Positions 15,707 through 24,676 of a DNA stretch of 52,260 nt are shown here, piece after piece (within the stretch, counting starts at the first letter, position 1; the number at the start of each line of letters is the position of its first letter). The notes beneath the pieces are model-generated. The model saw only the letters and a program-made list of their open reading frames with translations. It searched no databases and had not been told where the DNA came from. The position numbers were made by a program, and so were the translations under genes. The stretch comes from Streptomyces panaciradicis (GTDB lineage Bacteria > Actinomycetota > Actinomycetes > Streptomycetales > Streptomycetaceae), in NCBI RefSeq assembly GCF_023516615.1, contig NZ_JAMGBF010000004.1, positions 1-52,260 on the forward strand, given 5' to 3'.

Positions 15707-18700
15707 TCAGCCGGCCAGGCAGGACGGGCCGAGCAGCACCTTCAGGTCGCCGAAGAGCGCCGGGTCGGGCTTGACCCGGTGCCGGTCCAGCCGCAGCACG
15801 GTCGTCTTCGTCGGGCCCTGGAGCTTGATGCGGACCTCGCTCTCGCCCTTGTGGTGGGTGAGGATCTCGCCGAGGCGGCTGACCATCGGCGGGGTGACGC
15901 GGGTGGCCGGGATGGTGAGGATCACGGGCGCGTTGGTGCCCGCGTTGGACAGGTCGGGGACCTGGAGCTCCATCGCGACGAGCCGGGGCACGTCCTCGCG
16001 CTTGTCGAGGCGGCCCTTGACGAACACCACGGCGTCCTCGACGAGTTGGGTCGACACCAGCTGGTAGGTCGCGGGGAAGAACATGCACTCGATGGAGCCG
16101 GCGAGGTCCTCGACGGTGGCGATCGCCCAGGCGTTGCCCTGCTTGGTCATCTTGCGCTGCAGGCCGGAGATGATCCCGCCGATGGTGACGACCGCGCCGT
16201 CCGCGTGCTCGCCGCCGGTGAGCTGGGCGATGCCCGCGTCGGCCTTGTCGGACAGCACGTGCTCCAGGCCGAAGAGCGGGTGGTCGGAGACGTACAGACC
16301 GAGCATCTCCCGCTCCTGGGCGAGCAGATAGGTCTTGTCCCACTCCTCGTCGGTGAACTGCACGTCGAGGCCGAAGCCGGGCTCGCTGGTCTCCTCCTCG
16401 CCCATCCCGCCGAAGAGGTCGAACTGGCCCTCGGCCTCCTTGCGCTTGACCGCGACCACGTTGTCGATCATCGGCTCGTACTGGGCCGTGAGCCCCTTGC
16501 GGGTGTGGCCGAGGGTGTCGAAGGCGCCGGCCTTGATCAGCGACTCGGTGGTGCGCTTGTTGCAGGCGGTGGCGTCGACCTTGTCGAGGTAGTCGGGGAA
16601 GGAGGCGTACTTCCCCTTGGCCTTGCGGGCCTTGATGATCGATTCGACGACGTTCGTGCCGACGTTGCGGACGGCCTCCAGGCCGAAGAGGATCACGTCG
16701 TCGCCCTGCGCGGCGAAGTTGTGCACCGACTCGTTGACGTTCGGCGGGAGCACCCTGATGCCCATGCGGCGGCACTCGTTGAGGTAGATCGCCGACTTGT
16801 CCTTGTCGTCCTTGACGGAGGTCAGCAGGGCGGCCATGTACTCGGCGGGGTGGTTGGCCTTCAGGTAGGCGGTCCAGTACGACACCAGGCCGTACGCGGC
16901 CGAGTGGGCCTTGTTGAAGGCGTAGCCGGCGAAGGGCACCAGCACGTCCCACAGGGCCTGGATGGCCTCGTCGCTGTAGCCGTTCTTCTGGGCGCCGGCC
17001 TGGAAGATGGTGAAGTTCTTCGCCAGTTCGTCGGGCTTCTTCTTGCCCATGACGCGGCGGAGGATGTCGGCCTCGCCGAGCGAGTAGCCGGCGATGATCT
17101 GGGCGGCCTTCTGCACCTGCTCCTGGTACACGATCAGGCCGTAGGTGACGTCCAGGACCTCCCTGAGCGGCTCCTCCAGCTCGGGGTGGATCGGGGTGAT
17201 CTCCTGGAGCTTGTTCTTGCGCAGGGCGTAGTTGGTGTGCGAGTCCATGCCCATCGGGCCGGGACGGTAGAGCGCGGAGACGGCGGAGATGTCTTCGAAG
17301 TTGTCCGGCTTCATCAGGCGCAGCAGCGAGCGCATGGGGCCGCCGTCGAACTGGAAGACGCCCAGGGTGTCGCCGCGCTGGAGCAGTTCGAAGGTCGTGG
17401 GGTCGTCCAGCGGGAGACTGAGGAGATCGATGTCGATCCCCTTGTTGGACTTCACCATCTTCACGGCGTCGTCCATGATCGTCAGGTTGCGCAGGCCGAG
17501 GAAGTCCATCTTCAGCAGGCCGAGCGACTCGCAGCTCGGGTAGTCCCACTGCGTGATGGTCACGCCGTCGGTGTGCCTGACCCAGACGGGCACGTGCTCG
17601 GTGATGGTCTCGCTGGACATGATCACGCCGGCGGCGTGCACGCCCATCTGCCGGACCAGGCCCTCGACGCCCTTGGCGGTGTCGATGACCTTCTTCACGT
17701 CCGGTTCGTTCTCGTACATCGCCCGGACCTCGCCCGCCTCCGAGTAGCGGGGGTGCGAGGGGTCGGTGATGCCGTTGAGGTCGATGCCCTTGCCGAGGAC
17801 GTCGGCGGGCATCGCCTTGGTGATACGGTCGCCCATCGCGTACGGGTAGCCCAGCACGCGCGCGGAGTCCTTGATCGCGTTCTTGGCCTTGATCTTGCCG
17901 TAGGTGCCGATCATGGCGACCTTGTCGGCGCCGTACTTCTCGGTCACGTACCTGATGACCTCGACGCGCCGACGCTCGTCGAAGTCGATGTCGACGTCGG
18001 GCATGGAGATGCGCTCGGGGTTGAGGAAGCGCTCGAAGATCAGGCCGTGCGGGATGGGGTCGAGGTCGGTGATGCCCATGGCGTAGGCGACGATCGAGCC
18101 GGCCGCGGAGCCTCGGCCGGGGCCGACCGCGATGCCGTTGTTCTTGGCCCACATGATGAAGTCGGCGACGACGAGGAAGTAGCCGGGGAAGCCCATCGAG
18201 ATGATGACGTCCATCTCGTAGTCGGCCTGCTTCTGGCGGTCCTCGGGGATGCCGCCGGGGAAGCGGCGCTCCATGCCGCGGCGGACCTCCTCCTTGAACC
18301 AGGTGACCTCGGTGTAGCCCTCGGGGATGTCGAACTTGGGCATGAGGTCGCGCTTCTCGAACATGCCGGCGGTGTCGACCATCTCGGCGATCAGGAGGGT
18401 GTTGCGGCAGCCCTCCTGCCAGGCGTCCGAGGAGTCGATGGCGTACATCTCGTCCGTGGACTTCAGGTAGTAGCCGGTGCCGTCGAACTTGAAGCGGTCG
18501 GGGTCGGAGAGGTTCTTGCCGGTCTGGATGCACAGCAGGGCGTCGTGGGCGGTCGCCTCGTGCGCGTACGTGTAGTGCGAGTCGTTGGTGACCAGCGGGG
18601 GGATGCCGAGCTTCTTGCCGATCTCCAGCAGACCGTCACGGACCCGGTGCTCGATGTCGATGCCGTGGTCCATCAGCTCCAGGAAGTAGCGCTCCTTGCC

Positions 18701-19246
18701 GAAGATGTCCTGGTAGTCGGCGGCCGCCTTGAGGGCCTCGTCGAACTGGCCGAGCCTGAGGCGGGTCTGCACCTCGCCGGAGGGGCAGCCGGTGGAGGCG
18801 ACGATCCCCTCGGACCACTGCGAGATGGTCTCCTTGTCCATGCGGGGCCACTTCTGCAGCCAGCCCTCGGCGTAGGCGTCCGAGGAGAGGCGGAAGAGGT
18901 TGTGCAGCCCCGTCGCGTTCACGGCCCACATGGTCTTGTGGGTGTAACCACCGGAACCGGACACGTCGTCCCGCTTCTGGTGCGGCTGGCCCCACTGGAT
19001 CTTGCGCTTGTTGCGCCGGGACTCCGGGGCGACGTACGCCTCGATGCCGATGATCGGGGTGACCCCGGCACTCTTCGCGGAGTGGAAGAAGTCGTACGCC
19101 CCGTGGAGGTTTCCGTGGTCGGACATGGCGATGTGCGTCATGCCCATCTCGTTGCAGGCGTTGAACATGTCCTTGAGCCGCGCGGCACCGTCCAGCAGCG
19201 AGTACTGGGTGTGGACGTGCAGGTGCGTGAACGGCGGCTTTGACAC
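15707..19246 (-). CDS. dnaE: DNA polymerase III alpha subunit DnaE1
   Basis: A 1179-residue replicative polymerase, the normal length for actinobacterial DnaE1. The N-terminal PHP domain carries HLHVHTQYSLLDG (His8, His10, His12) and MSDHGNLHG. The polymerase catalytic aspartates are in PDVDIDFD at residues 416-423, preceded by GPGRGSAAGSIVAYAMGI. The helix-hairpin-helix and OB-fold regions follow, with an intact C-terminus (AVVTIGGIISGLQRKMTKQGNAWAI). The GTG at 19246 follows GGAGG with 7 nt spacing. The PHP residues look complete, so a proofreading exonuclease activity like that described for mycobacterial DnaE1 is possible (inference). Confidence 0.98.
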   Translation of the reverse strand: MSKPPFTHLHVHTQYSLLDGAARLKDMFNACNEMGMTHIAMSDHGNLHGAYDFFHSAKSAGVTPIIGIEAYVAPESRRNKRKIQWGQPHQKRDDVSGSGGYTHKTMWAVNATGLHNLFRLSSDAYAEGWLQKWPRMDKETISQWSEGIVASTGCPSGEVQTRLRLGQFDEALKAAADYQDIFGKERYFLELMDHGIDIEHRVRDGLLEIGKKLGIPPLVTNDSHYTYAHEATAHDALLCIQTGKNLSDPDRFKFDGTGYYLKSTDEMYAIDSSDAWQEGCRNTLLIAEMVDTAGMFEKRDLMPKFDIPEGYTEVTWFKEEVRRGMERRFPGGIPEDRQKQADYEMDVIISMGFPGYFLVVADFIMWAKNNGIAVGPGRGSAAGSIVAYAMGITDLDPIPHGLIFERFLNPERISMPDVDIDFDERRRVEVIRYVTEKYGADKVAMIGTYGKIKAKNAIKDSARVLGYPYAMGDRITKAMPADVLGKGIDLNGITDPSHPRYSEAGEVRAMYENEPDVKKVIDTAKGVEGLVRQMGVHAAGVIMSSETITEHVPVWVRHTDGVTITQWDYPSCESLGLLKMDFLGLRNLTIMDDAVKMVKSNKGIDIDLLSLPLDDPTTFELLQRGDTLGVFQFDGGPMRSLLRLMKPDNFEDISAVSALYRPGPMGMDSHTNYALRKNKLQEITPIHPELEEPLREVLDVTYGLIVYQEQVQKAAQIIAGYSLGEADILRRVMGKKKPDELAKNFTIFQAGAQKNGYSDEAIQALWDVLVPFAGYAFNKAHSAAYGLVSYWTAYLKANHPAEYMAALLTSVKDDKDKSAIYLNECRRMGIRVLPPNVNESVHNFAAQGDDVILFGLEAVRNVGTNVVESIIKARKAKGKYASFPDYLDKVDATACNKRTTESLIKAGAFDTLGHTRKGLTAQYEPMIDNVVAVKRKEAEGQFDLFGGMGEEETSEPGFGLDVQFTDEEWDKTYLLAQEREMLGLYVSDHPLFGLEHVLSDKADAGIAQLTGGEHADGAVVTIGGIISGLQRKMTKQGNAWAIATVEDLAGSIECMFFPATYQLVSTQLVEDAVVFVKGRLDKREDVPRLVAMELQVPDLSNAGTNAPVILTIPATRVTPPMVSRLGEILTHHKGESEVRIKLQGPTKTTVLRLDRHRVKPDPALFGDLKVLLGPSCLAG

Positions 19247-19402
19247 GGTGTGGCCTCCATGGAAAACACTCGGTGACGGGCGCGGGGACAGTTCCGGGGT
19301 CAGCGTCGAAGTCTATGCCTCGGCACTGACACTCGCGGGGCTCCCCCGCGTACCTTCACAGCGGGGGCCGCGGGCACTTCCGCGCGCCCTCGACCGTTGG
19401 AG

Positions 19403-19421
19403 ACGACAGAAACGCTGTCGT
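19403..19421 (+). promoter_or_regulatory. Small hairpin/palindrome in the leader of the DUF2252 gene
   Basis: ACGACAG (19403-19409) and CTGTCGT (19415-19421) form a perfect 7-bp stem with a 5-nt loop, 30 bp before the ATG. It could be an operator or an mRNA hairpin. A second GC-rich hairpin (CGCGGGG/CCCCGCG, 19334-19350) lies upstream. Nothing else is seen in the 205-bp divergent region with dnaE. Confidence 0.35.
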
Positions 19422-19451
19422 ACACATCCATGCACCAGGAGGCACCTCGCG

Positions 19452-20777
19452 ATGTCGGTACCCCAGCTCAACGACGAGCAGCGCGGCGACGAGATCCTCG
19501 CCGTCTTCGACACCGCCTTCGGCCAGCTCCTGGCCGCCGACCCGGCCGCGTTCCGCGTGAAGTTCCGCAAGATGGCGGCGTCCGCGTTCGCGTTCTACCG
19601 CGGCACGGCGTGCCTCTTCTACCACGACCTCGACGCCGAGAAGCGGGGCGGCCCGTACCTGGACGAGCGCACCTCGCGGGTGTGGATCCACGGCGATCTG
19701 CACGCGGAGAACTTCGGCACGTACATGGACTCCAACGGCCGCCTGGTCTTCAACGTCAACGACTTCGACGAGGCCTACGTCGGGCCCTTCACCTGGGACC
19801 TGAAGCGCTTCTCCGCCTCCGTGGCGCTGATCGGGTACGCCAAGGCCCTCAGCGACGACCAGATCACCGAGCTGGTGAGGGTGTACGCGGGCGCGTACCG
19901 CGAGCGCGTCCACGCGCTGGCGACCGGCGCCAAGCGGGACGAGGTGCCGCCCTTCACGCTGGACACCGCCGAGGGGCCGCTGCTGGGCGCCCTGCGCGCC
20001 GCCCGCTCGCTGACCCGCTTCGAGCTGCTGGACTCCATGACGGAGATCCGCGACTTCGAGCGCCGCTTCGCCCCGGGCGGCGGCTCCATCGAGCTGGACG
20101 CGGCCACCCGCTACAAGGTCCTCGCGGCCTTCGACGGCTACCTGGAGACGCTGCCGGACTCCTCGCTGGCCCGCCCGGACTCCTACCGCGTCAAGGACGT
20201 GGTCGGGCGCCGGGGCATCGGCATCGGCTCGGCCGGACTGCCGTCGTACAACATCCTTCTCGAGGGGCACAGCGACGCCCTGGAGAACGACGTGGTGATC
20301 TACATCAAGCAGGCCCAGACCCCGGCCGTCTCCCGGCACATCACCGACCCGGCGATCCGGGACTACTTCATGCACGAGGGCCACCGCACGGTGATCTCGC
20401 AGCGCGCCCTGCAGGCGCACGCCGACCCGTGGCTGGGCTGGACCGAGCTGGACGGCGCGGGGCAGCTGGTCGCCGAGGTCTCGCCGTACGCGGTCGACCT
20501 GTACTGGGGCGACATCGACGACCCGGAGGAGATCGCGGCCGTCGTCGCCGACCTGGGCCGGGCGACCGCCACGATGCACGCGGCGGCCGACGACACCTCC
20601 GGCGAGTCCCTGGTGCCGTTCTCCACGGAGCGGGCCATCGACGCGGCGATCGCCGCCGACGAGGCGGGCTTCGCCGACCTCCTGGTCGACTTCGCGCACG
20701 AGTACGGCGCACGCGCGCGTGCGGACCACCAGATCTTCGTCGACCTGTTCCGCAACGGACGGATTCCGGGTCTGTAA
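19452..20777 (+). CDS. DUF2252 family protein with kinase-like motifs
   Basis: A 441-residue protein; ATG after AGGAGG (9 nt spacing). The DUF2252 signatures are present: HGDLHAENFG (residues 80-89), VNDFDEAYVGPFTWDLKR (102-119), GRRGIGIGSAGLPSYNILLEG (252-272) and VVIYIKQAQ (281-289). The first two resemble the catalytic loop (HxDxxxxN) and metal-binding Asp of APH-type kinases. The last two resemble a glycine-rich loop and the ATP-binding lysine. Their order is reversed compared with normal kinases (see findings). No substrate is known. It is divergent from dnaE. Confidence 0.9.
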   Translation: MSVPQLNDEQRGDEILAVFDTAFGQLLAADPAAFRVKFRKMAASAFAFYRGTACLFYHDLDAEKRGGPYLDERTSRVWIHGDLHAENFGTYMDSNGRLVFNVNDFDEAYVGPFTWDLKRFSASVALIGYAKALSDDQITELVRVYAGAYRERVHALATGAKRDEVPPFTLDTAEGPLLGALRAARSLTRFELLDSMTEIRDFERRFAPGGGSIELDAATRYKVLAAFDGYLETLPDSSLARPDSYRVKDVVGRRGIGIGSAGLPSYNILLEGHSDALENDVVIYIKQAQTPAVSRHITDPAIRDYFMHEGHRTVISQRALQAHADPWLGWTELDGAGQLVAEVSPYAVDLYWGDIDDPEEIAAVVADLGRATATMHAAADDTSGESLVPFSTERAIDAAIAADEAGFADLLVDFAHEYGARARADHQIFVDLFRNGRIPGL

Positions 20778-20844
20778 CCGACCGGCCGCTCACAGGGAAC
20801 CTTTAGGGGTCCCTTACCGCGGCACGTGAAACACTCTCCACGCT

Positions 20845-21537
20845 ATGGACATATCCGGGATCCAGCTCAGAGCCGTACGCGCGGCGCTGTTCACGGCACT
20901 CGTCGTGACGCTCAGCTCCGCGTCGCACGTGCTGCTGTCGCAGGTCCCGCTGCCGGTGAACACGGTGGCCGCGGTCGCCGCCGCCGTGTTCGCGGCCGCC
21001 TACGCCCTGGCCGGCCGCGAGCGCGGCTTCGCGCGGATCGCCGGGGCGCTGATCCCGCTGGAGCTGGCCGCCGACACCGTCTTCACCACCGGCCAGCACG
21101 TCTGCTACGGCCGTGCGGGCGGCCCCGTCGCCGGCCCCCTGCGCTCCGTCGGCTGGGACCTGCTGTGCGGCAGCAGCACCCCGGTCGGCACTCCACTGGC
21201 CCGCGTGACCGGCACCGGCACCGACCGGCTGGCGGCCCTGCTCGCCCACGCCGACCCGGCGACCGCCTGGCTGCTGCTCGGCGCGCACGTCGGCGTCGGC
21301 CTCCTCGCGGCCGCCTGGCTGCGCCGCGGCGAGCGGGCGCTGACCCAGCTGGTGCGCGCGGTCGCCGCGACGACGTTCCGTCCGCTCCTGCTGGCCGTCG
21401 CCGCGGTGGCCGTCCGGCCCGCCTCGGCGGTGCGGCGCATCCGGCGCCCCCGCCCGCCCGTCGCCGTCGTCCGCGACCGGCTTCTCGCGCACTCCCTGGG
21501 ACGGCGTGGACCGCCGTGCTCGGTCGCTCTGGTCTGA
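20845..21537 (+). CDS. Hypothetical integral membrane protein
   Basis: A 230-residue protein with about four hydrophobic segments: residues about 12-32, 39-57, 64-80 and 133-153, with a possible fifth at 170-185. After the third helix the loop contains two Cys (QHVCYGRAGG and WDLLCGSS), which might form an extracytoplasmic disulfide. The C-terminal 45 residues are Arg/Pro-rich and presumably cytoplasmic. I do not recognise a functional family. It is 100 bp upstream of the DsbA-like gene. The two cysteines next to a thiol oxidoreductase make a functional link conceivable, but this is inference. Confidence 0.8.
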   Translation: MDISGIQLRAVRAALFTALVVTLSSASHVLLSQVPLPVNTVAAVAAAVFAAAYALAGRERGFARIAGALIPLELAADTVFTTGQHVCYGRAGGPVAGPLRSVGWDLLCGSSTPVGTPLARVTGTGTDRLAALLAHADPATAWLLLGAHVGVGLLAAAWLRRGERALTQLVRAVAATTFRPLLLAVAAVAVRPASAVRRIRRPRPPVAVVRDRLLAHSLGRRGPPCSVALV

Positions 21538-21549
21538 GCGATCCGTCCC

Positions 21550-21565
21550 GGTCGCCCGAGCGACC
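21550..21565 (+). terminator. Short hairpin after the membrane protein gene
   Basis: GGTCGC and GCGACC (21550-21555, 21560-21565) form a 6-bp stem with a CCGA loop, 13 bp after the stop codon. It is a weak, possibly partial terminator. Confidence 0.35.
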
Positions 21566-21586
21566 CCCTGAGCACGATCAGTCCCC

Positions 21587-21612
21587 CACACGTATCCCGC
21601 GTACGACGTGTG
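21587..21612 (+). promoter_or_regulatory. Palindrome in the dsbA-like leader
   Basis: CACACGT (21587-21593) and ACGTGTG (21606-21612) are perfect 7-bp inverted arms with a 12-nt spacer, 26 bp before the ATG at 21638. Candidate operator or 5' hairpin; no regulator can be named. Confidence 0.35.
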
Positions 21613-21637
21613 CGCGTCCCACATGGAGTAGACGAAC

Positions 21638-22450
21638 ATGAGCAAGCGGAACACCCAGACGGCGAAGACGGCGGCCCGAGAGCGGCTGCGGGTCGAGCGC
21701 GAGCGCCAGGCCAAGAGGGCCAAGGTCAAGCGGCAGGTCATCGTGGCCTGCTCGATCGTCGCCGTGCTGGCGGCGGCCGGCGGCATAGGCTACGCCGTCG
21801 TCCAGGCCAACAAGCCCAGCTACTGGGAGGGCCTGAAGGACGCCAAGGTCGTCGCCCCGGCCCACACCACGGGCGCCAAGGGCACCACCGTGGTCATCGG
21901 CAAGTCGAACGCCAAGACCCTCAAGGTCTACGAGGACCCGCGCTGCCCGATCTGCGCCTCGTTCGAGCAGACCGTCGGTTCGACCGTGAAGAAGGACATC
22001 GACGGCGGCAAGTACAAGATCCAGTACATCGGCGCCACCTTCATCGACAACAAGGACAACGGCCAGGGCTCCAAGAACGCGCTGAGCGCGCTGGGCGCCG
22101 CGTTGAACGTCAGCGACGAGGCGTTCCTCCAGTACAAGTCCGCGATGTACTCGGCGAAGTGGCACCCGGACGAGACCACCGACAAGTTCAAGGACGACAA
22201 CTACCTCATCAAGATCGCGAACACCGTTCCCGCGCTGAAGGACAACACCCAGTTCCAGAACGCGGTCAAGAAGGGCACCTATGACGCCTGGGCGGTGGCG
22301 ATGTCGAAGACCTTCGACAACAACAAGGACGGCGTGACCGGCACGCCGGGCTTCGTCATGAACGGCAAGCAGCTCACGAGTTCCGACCAGAACCAGGGGT
22401 GGACGGTCGCCACGTTCAACCAGGCGGTCGACGCGGCCCTCAAGGGCTGA
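21638..22450 (+). CDS. Membrane-anchored DsbA-like thioredoxin-fold protein
   Basis: A 270-residue protein. A basic cytoplasmic N-terminus (residues 1-32) is followed by one transmembrane helix (33-56, VIVACSIVAVLAAAGGIGYAV). The rest is an extracytoplasmic DsbA-type domain with the CxxC active site CPIC at Cys103-Cys106 (VYEDPRCPICASFE). The cis-proline loop is GTPGFVMNGKQL. The insert with FIDNKDNGQGSKNALSALGAAL is the helical domain of this family. It probably oxidises or reduces cysteines of exported proteins. GGAG lies 9 nt before the ATG. A strong terminator follows. Confidence 0.93.
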   Translation: MSKRNTQTAKTAARERLRVERERQAKRAKVKRQVIVACSIVAVLAAAGGIGYAVVQANKPSYWEGLKDAKVVAPAHTTGAKGTTVVIGKSNAKTLKVYEDPRCPICASFEQTVGSTVKKDIDGGKYKIQYIGATFIDNKDNGQGSKNALSALGAALNVSDEAFLQYKSAMYSAKWHPDETTDKFKDDNYLIKIANTVPALKDNTQFQNAVKKGTYDAWAVAMSKTFDNNKDGVTGTPGFVMNGKQLTSSDQNQGWTVATFNQAVDAALKG

Positions 22451-22479
22451 CCCCCGCAGGGGATCTCACCTCCGCGTGA

Positions 22480-22512
22480 AGAGCGGGCGAACTTTCGGGG
22501 TTCGCCCGCTCT
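22480..22512 (+). terminator. Terminator after the dsbA-like gene
   Basis: A perfect 13-bp stem, AGAGCGGGCGAAC (22480-22492) with GTTCGCCCGCTCT (22500-22512), around a 7-nt loop. Its right arm ends 17 bp before the phoD -10 element. Confidence 0.8.
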
Positions 22513-22528
22513 CGCGCGTACCGATCAG

Positions 22529-22534
22529 TAACCT
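22529..22534 (+). promoter_or_regulatory. phoD: -10 element of phoD (leaderless)
   Basis: TAACCT is followed by 8 nt and the phoD GTG at 22543. No ribosome binding site precedes the GTG, so the transcript is probably leaderless. Confidence 0.55.
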
Positions 22535-22542
22535 GATCGCCC

Positions 22543-24213
22543 GTGACCAGTCGATACAGAACCTCCGAGGCGTCCCAGCCTCCCAACTCGCTCTCGCCCC
22601 GCCGCCGTACGGTCGTCAAGGCCGCGGCGGCGACCGCTGTCCTGGCCGGCCCGCTCGCCGCCGCCCTGCCCGCCCGGGCCGCCGCCGAGACCCCCCAGTT
22701 CCTGCACGGCGTCGCCTCCGGCGACCCGCTGCCCGACGGCGTCCTGCTGTGGACCCGCGTCACGCCCACCGCCGAGGCGACGCCCGGCTCCGGGCTCGGC
22801 CCGGACACCGAGGTCGGCTGGGTCGTCGCCACGGACCGGGCGTTGACGAACATCGTCGCCAAGGGCTCCGTCACGGCGACCGCCGCCTCCGACCACACCG
22901 TCAAGGCGGACATACGAGGCCTGCGCCCGGCCACCGACTACTGGTTCCGCTTCTCGGCCGGCGGCACCGACTCCCCGGTGGCGCGCACCCGCACCGCGCC
23001 GGCGGCGGACGCGGCCGTTACCTCCCTGCGCTTCGGCGTGGTCTCCTGCGCCAACTGGGAGGGCGGTTACTTCGCCTCGTACCGCCATCTCGCGGACCGG
23101 GGCGACCTCGACGCCTGGCTACATCTCGGCGACTACATCTACGAGTACAAGTCCGGCGAGTACGCCGCCCGCGGCACGGTCGTCCGCCCGCACGCGCCCG
23201 CCAACGAGATCCTCACGCTCGCCGACTACCGCACCCGGCACGGCAAGTACAAGACAGACCCGGACCTTCAGGCCCTGCACCTGAAGGCGCCCGTCGTCGC
23301 GATCTGGGACGACCACGAGTTCGCCGACAACGCATGGTCCGGCGGCGCGGTCAACCACACCGAGGGCGCCGAGGGCACCTGGACCGACCGCAAGGCGGCC
23401 GCCAAGCAGGCCTACTTCGAGTGGATGCCGGTCCGCCCGGCGATCGCCGGCACCACCTACCGCCGGCTGCGCTTCGGCAAGCTCGCCGACCTGTCGCTGC
23501 TGGACCTGCGCTCCTTCCGCTCGCAGCAGGCGTCCTCCGGCTCCGGTTCGGTGGACGACCCGGACCGCACGATCACGGGCCGCGCCCAACTCGACTGGCT
23601 CAAGGCCGGGTTGAAGGCCTCCGACACCACCTGGCGGCTGGTCGGCAACTCGGTGATGATCGCGCCGTTCGTCGTCGGCTCGCTCTCCGCGGACCTGCTC
23701 AAGCCGCTCGCCAAGCTGCTCGGCCTGCCCCAGGAGGGCCTCGCCGTCAACACCGACCAGTGGGACGGCTACACCGACGACCGCCGCGAACTCCTCGCCC
23801 ATCTGCGGTCCAACGCCATCCGCAACACCGTGTTCCTCACCGGCGACATCCACATGGCGTGGGCCAACGACGTGCCGGTGGACGCCGGCACCTACCCGCT
23901 GTCGGCCTCGGCCGCCACGGAGTTCGTCGTCACCTCGGTGACCTCCGACAACCTCGACGACATCGTGAAGGTCCCCGAGGGCACCGTCTCCGCGATCGCC
24001 GCACCGGTCATCAGGGCCGCCAACCGGCACGTGCACTGGGTGGACACCGACCGCCACGGCTACGGCGTCCTGGACATCACCGCCGACCGCGCGCAGATGG
24101 ACTACTACGTCCTGTCCGACCGCACGGACAGGAACGCGACCTCGACCTGGGTGCGTTCCTACCGCACGCGCTCCGGCACCCAGAAGGTCGAGCGGACCTA
24201 CGACCCGGTGTAA
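22543..24213 (+). CDS. phoD: Secreted alkaline phosphatase D
   Basis: A 556-residue PhoD-family phosphodiesterase/phosphomonoesterase. The N-terminus has a Tat signal: the twin-arginine segment [11 protein letters not shown], an alanine-rich hydrophobic region and a probable cleavage after PARAAAE (about residue 48). An N-terminal fibronectin-like domain (to about 150) precedes the metal-dependent catalytic domain with [18 protein letters not shown] and LTGDIHMAW, which provide the Fe/Ca ligands. In Streptomyces, phoD is induced by phosphate starvation through PhoP; a convincing PHO box cannot be picked out here. It releases phosphate from organic phosphates outside the cell. Confidence 0.96.
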   Translation: MTSRYRTSEASQPPNSLSPRRRTVVKAAAATAVLAGPLAAALPARAAAETPQFLHGVASGDPLPDGVLLWTRVTPTAEATPGSGLGPDTEVGWVVATDRALTNIVAKGSVTATAASDHTVKADIRGLRPATDYWFRFSAGGTDSPVARTRTAPAADAAVTSLRFGVVSCANWEGGYFASYRHLADRGDLDAWLHLGDYIYEYKSGEYAARGTVVRPHAPANEILTLADYRTRHGKYKTDPDLQALHLKAPVVAIWDDHEFADNAWSGGAVNHTEGAEGTWTDRKAAAKQAYFEWMPVRPAIAGTTYRRLRFGKLADLSLLDLRSFRSQQASSGSGSVDDPDRTITGRAQLDWLKAGLKASDTTWRLVGNSVMIAPFVVGSLSADLLKPLAKLLGLPQEGLAVNTDQWDGYTDDRRELLAHLRSNAIRNTVFLTGDIHMAWANDVPVDAGTYPLSASAATEFVVTSVTSDNLDDIVKVPEGTVSAIAAPVIRAANRHVHWVDTDRHGYGVLDITADRAQMDYYVLSDRTDRNATSTWVRSYRTRSGTQKVERTYDPV

Positions 24214-24264
24214 GAAAATCCGGCGCCCGGAGCAACCGAGCGGATCTTGATTCCATCGAACAAA

Positions 24265-24295
24265 CTGACGGGCCGCTGAGCCGGCGGCCCGTCAG
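24265..24295 (+). terminator. phoD terminator
   Basis: A perfect 12-bp stem CTGACGGGCCGC (24265-24276) with GCGGCCCGTCAG (24284-24295), a 7-nt loop, then TTCCGTTCTGATT. It lies 51 bp after the phoD stop. Confidence 0.8.
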
Positions 24296-24316
24296 TTCCG
24301 TTCTGATTGGAGTCAC

Positions 24317-24667
24317 ATGGCCACCCCCCAGAGTGTCCTGAGGAAGACCGCGGTGCTCGGAGCCGCCCTGGCCCTCGCCGGGATCACCGCCACCACCCAG
24401 GCGCAGGAGGCCTCGGCGGCACCGGCGTACGTGAACCTGACGGTGCTGGACGTCCACGGCGCGCCCCTCTACGCCAAGCCCACGTCCTCGTCGACCAGGT
24501 TCCGCGTGGAGCCGTTCAAGACGACCCTGCGGATCCAGTGCTCGACCACCAAGACCCCCTCGGGTGCGCTGTGGTTCCGGCTCTACGACTCCAAGCCGCA
24601 GACCTGGGTGTGGTCCGGGCACTTCGAGTCGCTGGTGCACAACCCCAAGGAGTGCTTCCCGGGCTGA
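24317..24667 (+). CDS. Small secreted SH3-like protein
   Basis: A 116-residue protein; ATG 5 nt after GGAG. It has a Sec-type signal peptide (basic start VLRKTA, hydrophobic VLGAALALAGITA, likely cleavage near QASAAPA, residues 31-37). The mature ~80-residue domain has alternating strands (AYVNLTVLDVHGAPLYAKPTSSS... LWFRLYDSKPQTWVWSGHFESL) and two cysteines (IQCSTT and KECFPG), probably a disulfide. This is reminiscent of bacterial SH3-type domains, but the match is loose. Function is unknown. Confidence 0.82.
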   Translation: MATPQSVLRKTAVLGAALALAGITATTQAQEASAAPAYVNLTVLDVHGAPLYAKPTSSSTRFRVEPFKTTLRIQCSTTKTPSGALWFRLYDSKPQTWVWSGHFESLVHNPKECFPG

Positions 24668-24676
24668 GACCGCCGG

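Noticed and set aside
15635..19243. 1202-codon open frame on the plus strand opposite dnaE
   Set aside because: It is antisense to an intact dnaE1, is full of Val/Leu/Gly/Asp/Glu runs typical of complementary GC-rich codons, and has no ribosome binding site or family motif.
22500..22521. PHO box upstream of phoD
   Set aside because: The GTTCGCCCGCT-CTCGCGCGTAC stretch only partly fits two 11-nt repeats and coincides with a terminator arm; kept only as a low-interest finding.
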